From Chitinophagaceae bacterium (GTDB lineage Bacteria > Bacteroidota > Bacteroidia > Chitinophagales > Chitinophagaceae), in contig JAMLGU010000005.1 in the NCBI GenBank assembly GCA_023957575.1, positions 1 through 64,000 on the forward strand: 64,000 bases of DNA, read 5' to 3'. A model generated the notes under the pieces. The model was not told where the DNA came from. It did not search any database and saw only the letters and a list, made by a program, of their open reading frames with translations. Both the position numbers and the translations under genes were made by a program. Below are positions 17,068 through 26,274 of the stretch, one piece after another; within the stretch, counting starts at the first letter, position 1; each line of letters opens with the position of its first letter.

Positions 17068-18591
17068 ATGAACTTTCTATCCGCACTCCGAATTCAACAA
17101 GAAAACTCCGGCGTCAGCACCGGCACCGAATGGTTAAATCCTTCAGGTGAAAAAATTGACTCCTATTCTCCCGTTGACGCAAAATTTATAGGCAGTATCA
17201 TCGGCGCATCTAACGAAGATTACGAAAAAGTAATCAATAAAGCACAGGAAGCTTTTTTGCAATGGCGCCTCTGGCCTGCTCCTAAGCGCGGCGAGGTGGT
17301 AAGGCAGGTGGGTGAAGCATTGCGGAAATATAAAGAACCGCTCGGGCAATTGGTTTCTTACGAAATGGGCAAGAGCCTGCAGGAAGGAATGGGCGAAGTG
17401 CAGGAAATGATTGACATCTGTGATTTTGCAGTAGGATTAAGCCGCCAACTATACGGCCTCACCATTCATAGCGAGCGGCCGGGACACAGAATGTACGAAC
17501 AATACCATCCACTGGGTGTGGTAGGCATCATATCTGCCTTCAACTTTCCGGTGGCTGTATGGAGCTGGAACACAATGCTGGCCTGGGTTTGTGGTGATAC
17601 TTGTGTCTGGAAGCCGTCCAGTAAGGTGGCGCTTTGTGCAGTAGCCTGCCAAAATATAGTAGCAGAAGTATTTGCAAAAAATAATGTGCCCGAAGGGGTG
17701 AGTTGCCTATTGGTAGGTCGCAGGGAAATAGGCGATCAAATGTCAAAAGACGAAAGAATACCACTAATTTCTGCCACCGGCTCTACCAGAATGGGCAAGT
17801 CGGTAGGCACTCATGTTGCCGCTCGATTAGGGCGTTCGATATTAGAATTAGGAGGCAATAATGCCATCATTATTTCTAAAGAAGCAGACCTTGATATTGC
17901 AGTATTGGGAAGTCTTTTTGGCGCGGTGGGCACAGCTGGGCAGCGTTGCACTTCTACCCGAAGACTTATTATTCATGAGGATGTATATGAAAATGTAAAA
18001 CAAAAGCTTGCGAATGCCTATTCGCAACTGAAAATTGGTGATCCGCTGGACCAGCACAACCATGTTGGTCCGCTGATTGACACCGATGCTGTCAAGTCAT
18101 ATTTAGCCGCTATTGAAAAATGCAAATCAGAAGGCGGGCATTTTATTGTAGAAGGCGGCGTCCTTTCCGGTGAGGGATTTGAAAGCGGTTGTTACGTAAA
18201 GCCTTGCATTGCCGAGGTGCTACCCTCCTACTCTATTGTACAGGAGGAAACCTTTGCTCCTATTCTATATTTATTAAAATATAAAACATTGGAAGAAGCC
18301 ATCAGTATTCATAATGGTGTACCGCAGGGATTGTCATCTTCCATAATGACGCTGAATCTCAGAGAGGCCGAGCAGTTTTTGTCTCATGCCGGTAGCGATT
18401 GCGGTATTGCCAACGTCAATATCGGTACTTCGGGCGCCGAAATCGGCGGCGCTTTTGGAGGCGAAAAGGAAACCGGCGGAGGCCGCGAGAGTGGCAGTGA
18501 TGCATGGAAAGCATATATGCGCAGGCAAACCAATACAATTAACTATAGTACGGCATTGCCATTAGCACAGGGCATCAAATTTGACTTGTAA
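17068..18591 (+). CDS. ALDH7-type aldehyde dehydrogenase (2-aminoadipate semialdehyde dehydrogenase-like)
   Basis: A 507-aa NAD-dependent aldehyde dehydrogenase: oxyanion N159 ([10 protein letters not shown]), nucleotide-binding GSTRMG (238-243), general base E260 (LELGGNN) and nucleophile C294 (GQRCTSTRR). The length, the [11 protein letters not shown] segment and ending ([27 protein letters not shown]) match the antiquitin/ALDH7A1 group, which oxidises 2-aminoadipate 6-semialdehyde in lysine catabolism. The saccharopine dehydrogenase-like gene at 5012 would form its substrate. Substrate assignment rests on family resemblance. Confidence 0.88.
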   Translation: MNFLSALRIQQENSGVSTGTEWLNPSGEKIDSYSPVDAKFIGSIIGASNEDYEKVINKAQEAFLQWRLWPAPKRGEVVRQVGEALRKYKEPLGQLVSYEMGKSLQEGMGEVQEMIDICDFAVGLSRQLYGLTIHSERPGHRMYEQYHPLGVVGIISAFNFPVAVWSWNTMLAWVCGDTCVWKPSSKVALCAVACQNIVAEVFAKNNVPEGVSCLLVGRREIGDQMSKDERIPLISATGSTRMGKSVGTHVAARLGRSILELGGNNAIIISKEADLDIAVLGSLFGAVGTAGQRCTSTRRLIIHEDVYENVKQKLANAYSQLKIGDPLDQHNHVGPLIDTDAVKSYLAAIEKCKSEGGHFIVEGGVLSGEGFESGCYVKPCIAEVLPSYSIVQEETFAPILYLLKYKTLEEAISIHNGVPQGLSSSIMTLNLREAEQFLSHAGSDCGIANVNIGTSGAEIGGAFGGEKETGGGRESGSDAWKAYMRRQTNTINYSTALPLAQGIKFDL

Positions 18592-18712
18592 AAGAACCTT
18601 AACTTTAATTTAGAAATTCCATTTGAAGAAATCTGTTTTGTCAGTCGTCTGATATAGGAGATATTATGCCTGCAAAAAAGCAATTTAATATTCATTATTA
18701 ATAACATATAGC

Positions 18713-18720
18713 TACCTTTG
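18713..18720 (+). promoter_or_regulatory. -7 box upstream of the small ORF and S8 protease
   Basis: TACCTTTG matches TAnnTTTG. It lies 40 nt before the small ORF at 18760 and 125 nt before the protease ATG. Confidence 0.6.
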
Positions 18721-18759
18721 CAGGTTTGTAAATAATATTATATTAATTAACAAGGTGAA

Positions 18760-18840
18760 ATGAGCCATACAAATCCATCCTACCCAAAAGGAAGATTATT
18801 CAGCAAATTCCATCAAACCATTGAAAAAATAAAAAATTAA
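18760..18840 (+). CDS. Candidate 26-aa small protein or leader ORF
   Basis: An ATG preceded by AAGGTGA at good spacing opens a 26-codon frame (starts MSHTNPSYPKGRLF, ends EKIKN) that stops 4 bp before the S8 protease ATG. It lies between a good promoter and the protease. It is basic, with no membrane segment. It may be a real small protein or a translated leader coupling translation to the protease. Evidence is only context and ribosome site. Confidence 0.4.
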   Translation: MSHTNPSYPKGRLFSKFHQTIEKIKN

Positions 18841-18844
18841 ACAG

Positions 18845-20542
18845 ATGAAATTATTTAAGATTAGCTTTCTTTTTACGATTGTTCTCTTTTCTTCTTTATC
18901 GGCTTTTGCACAAGACACGCTGCCGCACGGATGGCACCTGAAAGACCTGAAGGCTGACGGTTACTATGGTATAAGCATGGATAAAGCCTATGAATTTGTA
19001 AAACAAAAAAAATTAAAAAGCAGGCCGGTTATTGTGGGTATTATTGATTCGGGTATAGACACCACGCACGAAGATCTGAAATCCGTTTTATGGGTAAATG
19101 AAAAAGAAATACCCGCAAACGGCATGGATGACGATAATAACGGTTATAAAGACGACATGCACGGGTGGAATTTTCTGGGAAGTAATGATGGCTCAAAAAA
19201 TGTAGAAAAAGATTCGTTTGAAGGTGCAAGATATTACTGGAGCCAAAAAACCAAATATGAAGGCAAAACCGCTGCCGAGATTCCTGCTGATGAAAAATAT
19301 GAATATGAAACCTGGGTAAGAGCCAAGGATGAACTGATGAAGGAAGGAGGCAATCAGGATGAAAATAATTTTCTATTACGCATGGCTGATTTTATGAGGC
19401 GCGGCGATATCATTATCAAAAAAGACTTAAAAAAGGAAGAATATAGCTGCACCGATCTTAAAGATTATAAACCCACCAACATTTTAGCCACCCAATTGCG
19501 CGAGGTTTTGATGGCTACCTGCCGAGAAAATGATAATCAGGAAATTACCAATAAAATGCTTTTGGATGAAATTCAGAAAGATGTAGATAAAATCAACAAC
19601 ACCAAGGAAGCTCCTAAAAACTATCGCGGTGAAATCGTAAACGATAATGAAAACGATATCAATGACCGGTTTTATGGGAATAATAACCTTTATGTGAGTA
19701 AAGACGGTGCTATGCACGGCACACATGTAGCCGGAATTATTGGTGCTGACAGAAACAATGGTAAAGGCATGGATGGAGTGGCCGATAATGTAAAACTGAT
19801 GAGCCTTCGTGCCGTACCTGATGGCGATGAACATGACAAGGATATTGCATTGGCCATCAGATATGCTGCCGACAACGGCGCCAGAGTGATTAACATGAGC
19901 TTTGGCAAAAGTTTTTCACCCGAGAAAAAATGGGTGGACGATGCAGTAAAATACGCAGAAAGTAAAGGTGTGTTGATGGTTCACGCAGCAGGTAATGATG
20001 CCAAAAACGTGGATACTACCTATAACTTCCCTTCAGCCTATTATCTGGATGGTACCAGACCGGTTAATTGGATTACAGTAGGCGCCAGCGGCGACGAAAA
20101 AGCTAAAGGATTGGTAGCGCCGTTCTCAAACTACGGGAAAAAAGAAGTAGATGTATTTGCACCCGGTATGCAGATTTATTCTACCGTACCCGGCGGAAAT
20201 ACCTATCAAAACCAACAAGGCACCAGTATGGCTTCGCCTGTAGTAGCTGGGCTGGCGGCATTTATCATGAGTTATTATCCTGATCTTACAGCAAAACAGG
20301 TTAAGGATATTATAATGAAGACAGTGAGCAAACCTACTAAAAAAGTAAAGCAGCCGGGAACCGATAATGATGTGCTCCTTTCAGACATTTCTGTTTCAGG
20401 TGGAATTGTGAATGCTTACGAAGCTATAAAATTAGCTTCCATTACAAAACCGGGTGCCACTGTTCAGGCCACCAAGATTGTACCAGCGAAGAAAGCAGTT
20501 CAAAAAAAGCCGGTGAAGAAAGCACCCGCGAAGAAAAAATAG
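18845..20542 (+). CDS. Secreted subtilisin-like S8 serine protease
   Basis: A 565-aa protein with a signal peptide (1-22, ending AFA), then a subtilase domain with catalytic D68 (GIIDSGIDT), H291 (MHGTHVAG), oxyanion N383 and S460 (GTSMASP). About 185 residues (100-285) are inserted between Asp and His, containing charged helices; Bacteroidota subtilases often have such inserts. The last ~30 residues are a Lys/Ala/Pro-rich tail (KKAVQKKPVKKAPAKKK), unlike a type IX secretion CTD. Probably periplasmic or exported. A terminator follows. Confidence 0.88.
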   Translation: MKLFKISFLFTIVLFSSLSAFAQDTLPHGWHLKDLKADGYYGISMDKAYEFVKQKKLKSRPVIVGIIDSGIDTTHEDLKSVLWVNEKEIPANGMDDDNNGYKDDMHGWNFLGSNDGSKNVEKDSFEGARYYWSQKTKYEGKTAAEIPADEKYEYETWVRAKDELMKEGGNQDENNFLLRMADFMRRGDIIIKKDLKKEEYSCTDLKDYKPTNILATQLREVLMATCRENDNQEITNKMLLDEIQKDVDKINNTKEAPKNYRGEIVNDNENDINDRFYGNNNLYVSKDGAMHGTHVAGIIGADRNNGKGMDGVADNVKLMSLRAVPDGDEHDKDIALAIRYAADNGARVINMSFGKSFSPEKKWVDDAVKYAESKGVLMVHAAGNDAKNVDTTYNFPSAYYLDGTRPVNWITVGASGDEKAKGLVAPFSNYGKKEVDVFAPGMQIYSTVPGGNTYQNQQGTSMASPVVAGLAAFIMSYYPDLTAKQVKDIIMKTVSKPTKKVKQPGTDNDVLLSDISVSGGIVNAYEAIKLASITKPGATVQATKIVPAKKAVQKKPVKKAPAKKK

Positions 20543-20621
20543 TCATTGAGACTAAAATCAATGTCATTATTAAAAGGGAATTTTTCACAATTAGGTTGAA
20601 TAAAATATTAATATAATTATT

Positions 20622-20647
20622 GCGGGACATAGTTCCCGCTTTTTTTT
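20622..20647 (+). terminator. Rho-independent terminator after S8 protease
   Basis: GCGGGA (20622-20627) pairs with TCCCGC (20634-20639), then an 8-T run. Confidence 0.85.
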
Positions 20648-20714
20648 ATAAAAACCTCCCAATTAATTTCGACCTTAGCATAGCTGCCACGTATAATATA
20701 TTAAAGAAGTATCT

Positions 20715-21284
20715 ATGCAGAGGGAACAGATTGCCCAACTGGTGGAAAAAAGCAAAAAGAATGATTTTGATGCGTTCAGAAAACTCGTTTGTCATTTTCA
20801 GCCTAAAATTTTTGCCTTTACCTTCCGCATGATATGTAATGAAGAAGATGCAAATGATACAGTTCAGGAAGTATTTGTAAAAGTCTGGCAAAACCTGGAA
20901 AAATATAACCCAAAGTTTAGTTTCAACACCTGGCTTTATACTATTGCCACAAATTATTGCATTGATTTTTTAAGATCTGCAAAGAAAAAACAGTTTTTAC
21001 CGCTTCAAGAGGAGCATTCCCGGCAATTTTCGATAAATGATACAGATATGAGGCTGAATAACAAAGAAGTCGCCGAAATAATTACTCGTATCACTCAAAA
21101 TTTAAGTCCAAAACAACGGTTGGTATTTACACTAAAGGAACTGGAGGGGCTGGAAGTAGAAGAAATCAGTGTGATTACCCATCTTTCGCCGGAAAAAATC
21201 AAAAGCAATTTATATCTGGCAAAAAAATTTATTCGTCAGGAATTCAATAAAATATTTAAAAATGAATCAGAAAGACAATTTTGA
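20715..21284 (+). CDS. ECF-type RNA polymerase sigma factor
   Basis: A 189-aa sigma-70 family factor: region 2 (DANDTVQEVFVKVWQNLEKYNPKFSFNTWLYTIATNYCIDFLR, about 50-95) and region 4 (LSPKQRLVFTLKELEGLEVEEISVITHLSPEKIKSNLYLAKK, about 130-175). Such factors redirect RNA polymerase to stress or envelope genes. Its 3' end overlaps the next gene by 23 bp, indicating translational coupling with a probable anti-sigma factor. Confidence 0.9.
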   Translation: MQREQIAQLVEKSKKNDFDAFRKLVCHFQPKIFAFTFRMICNEEDANDTVQEVFVKVWQNLEKYNPKFSFNTWLYTIATNYCIDFLRSAKKKQFLPLQEEHSRQFSINDTDMRLNNKEVAEIITRITQNLSPKQRLVFTLKELEGLEVEEISVITHLSPEKIKSNLYLAKKFIRQEFNKIFKNESERQF

Positions 21285-21660
21285 GCAATTATTAAGTTAT
21301 TTACAAGATAACCCGCCCGTTCAGCCCAATGCTGAAGAAACTGCCGATACGGTAATAACCCGAATAAAAAACCTGCCGAACCTGAGGCCGGCTAAGGGAT
21401 TATATTTCATGCTCAAAAAATTAACCATAGCAGCAGCAGCCGTTTTGATTGCAATTTTTTGCTACCAGACCTATTTTGAGTCACCCATTTCAAAAAATGA
21501 TTTCTCAAACACTAAACAAAGAATATCGGAGTATCCATTTGCCCATTTAGCTATTGAACCCAATAACATAATCAGAACCTTCTTACTTGAATTAAAAAGA
21601 AATGAATTAAAAACAAATTATTCACAAGTCATTGCGTCCAAATTTCAAAAAAAATATTGA
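21262..21660 (+). CDS. Small single-pass membrane protein, candidate anti-sigma factor
   Basis: A 132-aa protein with an acidic cytoplasmic N-terminus (FEQLLSYLQDNPPVQPNAEETAD), one transmembrane helix (about 50-68, KKLTIAAAAVLIAIFCY) and a 60-residue periplasmic tail. No zinc-binding ZAS motif (HxxxCxxC) is present. Overlap with the sigma factor gene and this topology suggest it restrains the sigma factor; this is inferred from context, not from recognised homology. Confidence 0.65.
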   Translation: MNQKDNFEQLLSYLQDNPPVQPNAEETADTVITRIKNLPNLRPAKGLYFMLKKLTIAAAAVLIAIFCYQTYFESPISKNDFSNTKQRISEYPFAHLAIEPNNIIRTFLLELKRNELKTNYSQVIASKFQKKY

Positions 21661-21681
21661 TAATCAATAAACTATACAAAA

Positions 21682-22782
21682 ATGAAAGCAGTTAATATTC
21701 TCCTGATTTTGTTGGCAGCGGCCTTCTGGTATGGTTGCAACCCAACAGATATGACCACCATTATTCATGATGATGGAAGCTGCACCCGCTTTTTCTCTCA
21801 AACTGTAAGCCCCGAATTCATGCAGGGAGATACCTCCAAAAACCCATTTCCGGTAGATTTAGATGCTAACTGGAAGGTAAAATGGAGCTATCGGACACCC
21901 GATTACCACTCACACTGGCCTGTAAAAGAATGGAAATGGGAGAAAAACGATACAGACAAGATTATCACAGCAATTGCAATCAGGGAATTCAAATCCGTTA
22001 AAGAAATGTCGGATTCCTTTCGTTTCAAATCTGATTATGGCTGGCATGACCTTCGGGTAAATGCCCAACTTGAAAAAAAATTCAGATGGTTTTATACTTT
22101 TTATACCTATAAAGAAACATTTCCCCAATTACCCATTAAATATAAAATTCCCATTGACAAATACCTTACAAAGGACGAAGCCTCCTTCTGGCTTACCGGC
22201 CGGCCCAATCTTTTACAAGGCATGAATGGTATAGAAATTAAAGATTTTACGGCAGATTTAGAAAATAAATTCGGCAGATGGATGCTCGAAAATATTTGGG
22301 AGATGCAGTATGAGGCTTTATTAACTCATTTGAACCTTTTCCCGAACGCACCCGACAAAGAGAAGGTAAAAAATGCCAAAGACAATTTGTTTAAAATTGT
22401 TCAGAAATTAGATTTGGATAAAGCCTTGAATTTTAACATCGGCCGGCTTTTGAACAATTATTTTAAAACGAGCGCTTTTGATTCCTTAGCAGATGAAGAA
22501 AATGCAGCAATGAAACCCATAACCGAACCCGAAGACATTCGAACTTTTTCTAATTTCAATAGTCAATCCATCAACTATAAATTAATGATGCCCGGAAAAC
22601 TGATGGAGACAAACGGAGCGGTTTCCAATGACACCATCAGTTGGAAGGTGGATTCGTATCGAATGATGAACAGCGCTTTTCAACTTCAGGCCACATCCAA
22701 AAAATTTAATATATGGCCATCCTTTGTTTCTGCAATCATTGTGATTGCAGGGCTGTTTTTTCTATTCTACAAAAAGAAATAA
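21682..22782 (+). CDS. Lipoprotein with C-terminal membrane helix, unknown function
   Basis: A 366-aa protein with lipobox AFWYGC (C19), a large Trp/Lys-rich extracytoplasmic domain and a C-terminal transmembrane helix (about 343-362) followed by KKK. No known domain recognised. It is 21 bp after the anti-sigma-like gene, forming a three-gene operon with the sigma factor; it may be a sensor or effector of that pathway. The phrase TTIIHDDGSCTRFF near the mature N-terminus is a landmark. Confidence 0.68.
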   Translation: MKAVNILLILLAAAFWYGCNPTDMTTIIHDDGSCTRFFSQTVSPEFMQGDTSKNPFPVDLDANWKVKWSYRTPDYHSHWPVKEWKWEKNDTDKIITAIAIREFKSVKEMSDSFRFKSDYGWHDLRVNAQLEKKFRWFYTFYTYKETFPQLPIKYKIPIDKYLTKDEASFWLTGRPNLLQGMNGIEIKDFTADLENKFGRWMLENIWEMQYEALLTHLNLFPNAPDKEKVKNAKDNLFKIVQKLDLDKALNFNIGRLLNNYFKTSAFDSLADEENAAMKPITEPEDIRTFSNFNSQSINYKLMMPGKLMETNGAVSNDTISWKVDSYRMMNSAFQLQATSKKFNIWPSFVSAIIVIAGLFFLFYKKK

Positions 22783-23384
22783 GTTGAAGAAGCTGTCAGT
22801 TTTTACCCAAAAATGAAAAATTATTTCCATTAAACCGTTTTATACAGAATAATATTCTTTAATGTTAAATTTATCTAACCTAAATATTGATATATATAAT
22901 GTATTTAATTGTATATCAGTTATTTATATTAAGCATTTAATTTTATTTGATACTTTGCGGCATTTGTGATTTTTCAATATTTTTTATATGATTTTATATT
23001 ATTTACTGATTTATATACATTTTATAACATTTTGACAATCTATTTATTATGTTTTTTTTATTGACTATTTATATTAGTTATTTTATTTTTTAATATCTTT
23101 TCTTAAAAACTAATTATATTACTTAGATAAATATTTATATGTTTTACTTTGTGATTTGTTTCGCAAAATTTTTTCGTGAAAATCCGCTCACCTCCCCCGC
23201 CCCGCCAATTGAAAATGAATGAGCATGATTTTTGATTATATTACTTTATTTCCATACTTATTTTTTCGGTATATTTCGCCGGATGATAGCTTTTTGAAAC
23301 CTAAGGTTAAAGAATATTTTTTTTCAATATCATTTTTTCAATCCACCCTTTTTACCTTTTCTCCTAACCGCTTATCTTTGCCCG
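22783..23384. other. Long, very AT-rich intergenic region
   Basis: About 600 bp without a convincing gene. The stretch 22850-23150 is almost wholly A/T with many TATA/TTTA runs; one GC-rich patch (CCTCCCCCGCCCCGCC) lies near 23190-23206. No RNA gene recognised. A promoter box for the M20 gene lies at its right end. Confidence 0.6.
23373..23380 (+). promoter_or_regulatory. -7 box directly before the M20 start codon
   Basis: TATCTTTG matches TAnnTTTG and ends 4 nt before the ATG at 23385. If used, transcription would begin at or within a base or two of the start codon. Confidence 0.5.
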
Positions 23385-24575
23385 ATGATTGAGAGAATTA
23401 AAAATTTAGCCCGTGCTTACGCTCCGGAATTTATTGATGTCAGAAGACATTTACACGCCCACCCCGAATTGAGTTATCAAGAATTTGAAACCTCTCAATT
23501 CATACAGCAAAAACTAAAAAGCTGGAATATCCCTTTCGAGATTAAAGCCGAAACAGGTGTTATTGGTCTGATAAAAGGCAAGAACCCTGAAAGCAGAATT
23601 ATTGCCCTGCGGGCCGATATTGACGCCTTACCCATACAGGAAGAAAATGATGTTCCTTATAAATCGGAAAACCCGGGAGTGATGCATGCCTGTGGCCACG
23701 ATGTACACACCAGTTGCCTGTTGGGAGCAGCCAAAATCCTTAACGAATTAAAAGAGGAATGGGAAGGCACAGTAAAACTCATTTTTCAGCCTGGTGAAGA
23801 GCGTAATCCCGGTGGTGCCAGTCTGCTGATTAAAGAAGGCGTTTTGGAAAATCCTGCTCCGCAGGCGATTTTTGGGTTGCACGTACACCCCACCTTAGAA
23901 TGTGGAAAACTCGGCTTCAATGAAGGAAAAGTAATGGCCAGTGCAGATGAACTATATTTTACCATCAAAGGGAAAGGTGGCCATGCTGCTTCACCACAGT
24001 TAGGTATTGACCCGATTGTAATTGCCTCTCACCTTGTAATTGCATTGCAACAGGTTATCAGCCGGCGAAAAGATCCTCAATCACCTTCGGTTCTTTCCAT
24101 TACAGCCATAAACGGAGGTTCTACCACCAATGTAATCCCCAACGAGGTGAAACTAATGGGCACTTTTAGGGCGATGGATGAAAAATGGCGCAGGGAGGCA
24201 CACCAAATTATCACACAAGTTTCTGAAAATTTGGTAAAATCAATGGGCGGCGAGCTCGACCTGCATATAGATATCGGCTATCCCAGTGTAATTAACAATA
24301 AACAATTAGTACAAACCGCCAGAACCAAAGCAATAGAATTTTTACAACCCGAAAATATCACTGAAACTGAAATTCGAATGGGCGCAGAAGATTTCGGATA
24401 TTACACACAGCTTATTCCGGGTTGCTTTTACCGATTAGGTGTGATGAATAAAGAAAAGGGGATTACTTCGGGAGTACATACGCCGACTTTTAACGTTGAT
24501 GAAAATGCCATTGAAATCGGAATGGGAATGATGGCATGGTTAGGAGCGTCTGTGGATTTGGATGTTAGATGTTAG
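23385..24575 (+). CDS. M20D amidohydrolase (N-acyl amino acid/IAA-amino acid hydrolase type)
   Basis: A 396-aa metallopeptidase-like hydrolase: RRHLHAHPELS (20-30), metal ligands C103 and H105 in HACGHDVHTS, catalytic PGEERNPGG (E138/E139), GLHVHP (about 162-168), and a dimerisation domain from about 185. Members cleave N-acetyl-diaminopimelate, hippurate or auxin conjugates; substrate unresolved. The final residues LDVRC and the stop codon are encoded by the heptanucleotide repeat that follows, so the native C-terminus may have been altered slightly. Confidence 0.88.
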   Translation: MIERIKNLARAYAPEFIDVRRHLHAHPELSYQEFETSQFIQQKLKSWNIPFEIKAETGVIGLIKGKNPESRIIALRADIDALPIQEENDVPYKSENPGVMHACGHDVHTSCLLGAAKILNELKEEWEGTVKLIFQPGEERNPGGASLLIKEGVLENPAPQAIFGLHVHPTLECGKLGFNEGKVMASADELYFTIKGKGGHAASPQLGIDPIVIASHLVIALQQVISRRKDPQSPSVLSITAINGGSTTNVIPNEVKLMGTFRAMDEKWRREAHQIITQVSENLVKSMGGELDLHIDIGYPSVINNKQLVQTARTKAIEFLQPENITETEIRMGAEDFGYYTQLIPGCFYRLGVMNKEKGITSGVHTPTFNVDENAIEIGMGMMAWLGASVDLDVRC

Positions 24576-24641
24576 ACGTTAGATGTTAGACGTTAGATGT
24601 TGGACGTTAGATGTTAGACGTTAGATGTTAGATGTTAGACT
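24558..24641. repeat. Heptanucleotide tandem array (TTAGAYG)
   Basis: Twelve consecutive 7-bp units of TTAGATG/TTAGACG with two TTGGAYG variants. The array overlaps the 3' end and stop codon of the M20 gene. A second array lies at 34532-34601 in the same orientation. Confidence 0.9.
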
Positions 24642-24829
24642 AATGAGATAGGCGTAAGCCTGAAATATTTCTGGATATCTATTTATAATTTTGGCAGTTT
24701 GCCGATTTTGATTATTAGAGTAAACTTTTTGCTATAACCAAAAAAAGTTTTTAAAAAGACTTACAGACAGTAAGTTCATTTTTAAAAACTTTTAGCGATA
24801 GGAAGAAAGGCTAAAAAATAGTGATTATA

Positions 24830-25519
24830 CTATTTTGTGGTTTCAAACTCAAACTGAATATCAGAGTAAATCAAGTTATTGTACCCTCCACCTCCACCAC
24901 CGAAATTCCAAGGAGATGTGTTAATATCATTGTTAGGTTGGTAAGCATATCTAAATACAGACAATGCACCATTTCCAAACTTTAACGGCATCTGCATATT
25001 AGCCGGAAATATATATTGGTACTGGGTTTTATCCAAATCGTTGTAACAAACTCCGTAGTGTTTAACCGAGCCGGCACCATCCGTATTCCAGGGCTGTAAT
25101 TTCACTTCAGGAATGTTTGCCCACACTGCCGAACCGCTTGCTGCTGCGTTGGCATCTATGGTAATATCAGCATAAGCTAACCTTTGCGGATTTGAAATAT
25201 AGGGTGCGTTGAGCGTAATAGAGTCGTTGGTAGTAAAAGTGTATAACTGTACACGATATGTACCTGCTGATGGAGAGCGCAGTCCTAATTTTTTAATACT
25301 TCCTTGTTTATAAACCAGAAACCGAATGCCTACCTGATACTGCCCGATGGCACCTTCAGAATTTTCACGTGTAATACTGCTGTTATTTGCAATTTCTTTC
25401 ATTGGATTAATGGTTTGCATGGGAGGGTTTGCCGGAGGGTTAATATTGTCTTTACTTTTTTTACAAGCAGAAATGTTTAACGCTACTAATGCAATGCATA
25501 TTAAAAATTGATTTTTCAT
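24830..25519 (-). CDS. Lipoprotein, unknown function; putative LytTR-regulon member
   Basis: A 229-aa lipoprotein (lipobox NISAC, C19) followed by a Pro/Asn linker and a beta-rich domain (about 60-225) with YQVGIRFLVYKQGSIKKLGLRSPSAGTYRVQLYTF and a Gly-rich run near the end. The arrangement faintly recalls DUF4082-type sandwich domains, at low confidence. Its promoter carries paired direct repeats identical in design to those upstream of the next lipoprotein gene, pointing to shared control. Confidence 0.68.
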   Translation of the reverse strand: MKNQFLICIALVALNISACKKSKDNINPPANPPMQTINPMKEIANNSSITRENSEGAIGQYQVGIRFLVYKQGSIKKLGLRSPSAGTYRVQLYTFTTNDSITLNAPYISNPQRLAYADITIDANAAASGSAVWANIPEVKLQPWNTDGAGSVKHYGVCYNDLDKTQYQYIFPANMQMPLKFGNGALSVFRYAYQPNNDINTSPWNFGGGGGGYNNLIYSDIQFEFETTK

Positions 25520-25569
25520 TGTGATTGATTTTTTTGTATGTTATAAAAACGTATTGATATTTTTCTACT

Positions 25570-25636
25570 CAAAACTAACCCTAGCAAAGGGCTGTGGCCA
25601 AATGTAACCGATGAACGATGGGGAATAATCGATGAA
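25570..25636 (-). promoter_or_regulatory. Promoter with 21-bp-spaced operator repeats (site 1)
   Basis: Minus-strand promoter: -7 TAGTTTTG (complement at 25570-25577), -33 TTTG (25599-25602), 21 nt between. Upstream are half-sites ACCGATGAA (25607-25615) and ATCGATGAA (25628-25636), exactly 21 bp apart in the same orientation; the inner half-site is 29 bp from the -7 box. The outer half-site continues as GGGAAA. Confidence 0.72.
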
Positions 25637-25646
25637 GGGAAAGGCA

Positions 25647-26168
25647 CTAATAATTTACCGTTGCATTGATAGTTTTGGAAGCCCCGTCCTGATTAAAAAT
25701 TTGTAAATCTTTTAATATAATTTGATGATCCGAAACCGTTATGCTTCCGGTTGATTTTTCTTTGGTTGCAAACTCCTTATCTCCCAAGTCAGTACCTGAT
25801 ACGGCAACATGTGCTTCGCCCGGTTCCATGGAGTAAAAACCATCGGCGGGTTTTGGGTTTCCTTTGGCTTCGGCTTCGTTGGCAAAAGTAATTTGCAACA
25901 GCGCAAACGGATCATCCTGCTGACAAAGTACCGAAAACTGATCCTTTATTTTATCGCCAAAATACTGGGTGCTGGTTTTTCCATTGAAATTTTGTGCATC
26001 AACCGAAAAACTGCCGGTTTTACCAGCATCGTTTTCATCAAGACTGATAGCCGATTTTGATAACTCGTTGGCAATGATTTCCTGTACTTTTTTATCCTGA
26101 CTATTAGAATTGCAGGAAGAAAAACATAAGGCAGCCACGCCGGCAAAAACTAAGAGTGTTGTTTTCAT
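25647..26168 (-). CDS. Lipoprotein, unknown function; putative LytTR-regulon member
   Basis: A 173-aa lipoprotein with lipobox LCFSSC (C19) and a short coiled/charged N-terminus (SQDKKVQEIIANELSKS), then a beta-rich domain (about 50-173). No known domain recognised; the alternation of hydrophobic strands and the FALLQITFANEAEAKGNPKPADGFYS segment suggests a small sandwich fold. Its promoter is a close copy, in design and spacing, of the one before the neighbouring lipoprotein gene. Confidence 0.68.
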   Translation of the reverse strand: MKTTLLVFAGVAALCFSSCNSNSQDKKVQEIIANELSKSAISLDENDAGKTGSFSVDAQNFNGKTSTQYFGDKIKDQFSVLCQQDDPFALLQITFANEAEAKGNPKPADGFYSMEPGEAHVAVSGTDLGDKEFATKEKSTGSITVSDHQIILKDLQIFNQDGASKTINATVNY

Positions 26169-26207
26169 ACAATAGATTATTTATAATGAATAATAGGATG
26201 AACACTA

Positions 26208-26274
26208 CAAACCTAATTGTAAAGTGTGTGGCATAGCAAAACATACCGATGAAGGGAGGGTAAAAATCGATGAA
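26208..26274 (-). promoter_or_regulatory. Promoter with 21-bp-spaced operator repeats (site 2)
   Basis: Minus-strand promoter: -7 TAGGTTTG (complement at 26208-26215), -33 TTTG (26237-26240), 21 nt between. Half-sites ACCGATGAA (26245-26253) and ATCGATGAA (26266-26274) lie exactly 21 bp apart, the inner one 29 bp from the -7 box, the outer one followed by GGGAAA. All spacings equal those at site 1. Bases 26286-26504 beyond it show nothing recognisable. Confidence 0.72.

Noticed and set aside
24558..24641. Possible CRISPR array
   Set aside because: Units are 7 bp and contiguous with no spacers; no cas genes in the window. The same applies to 34532-34601.
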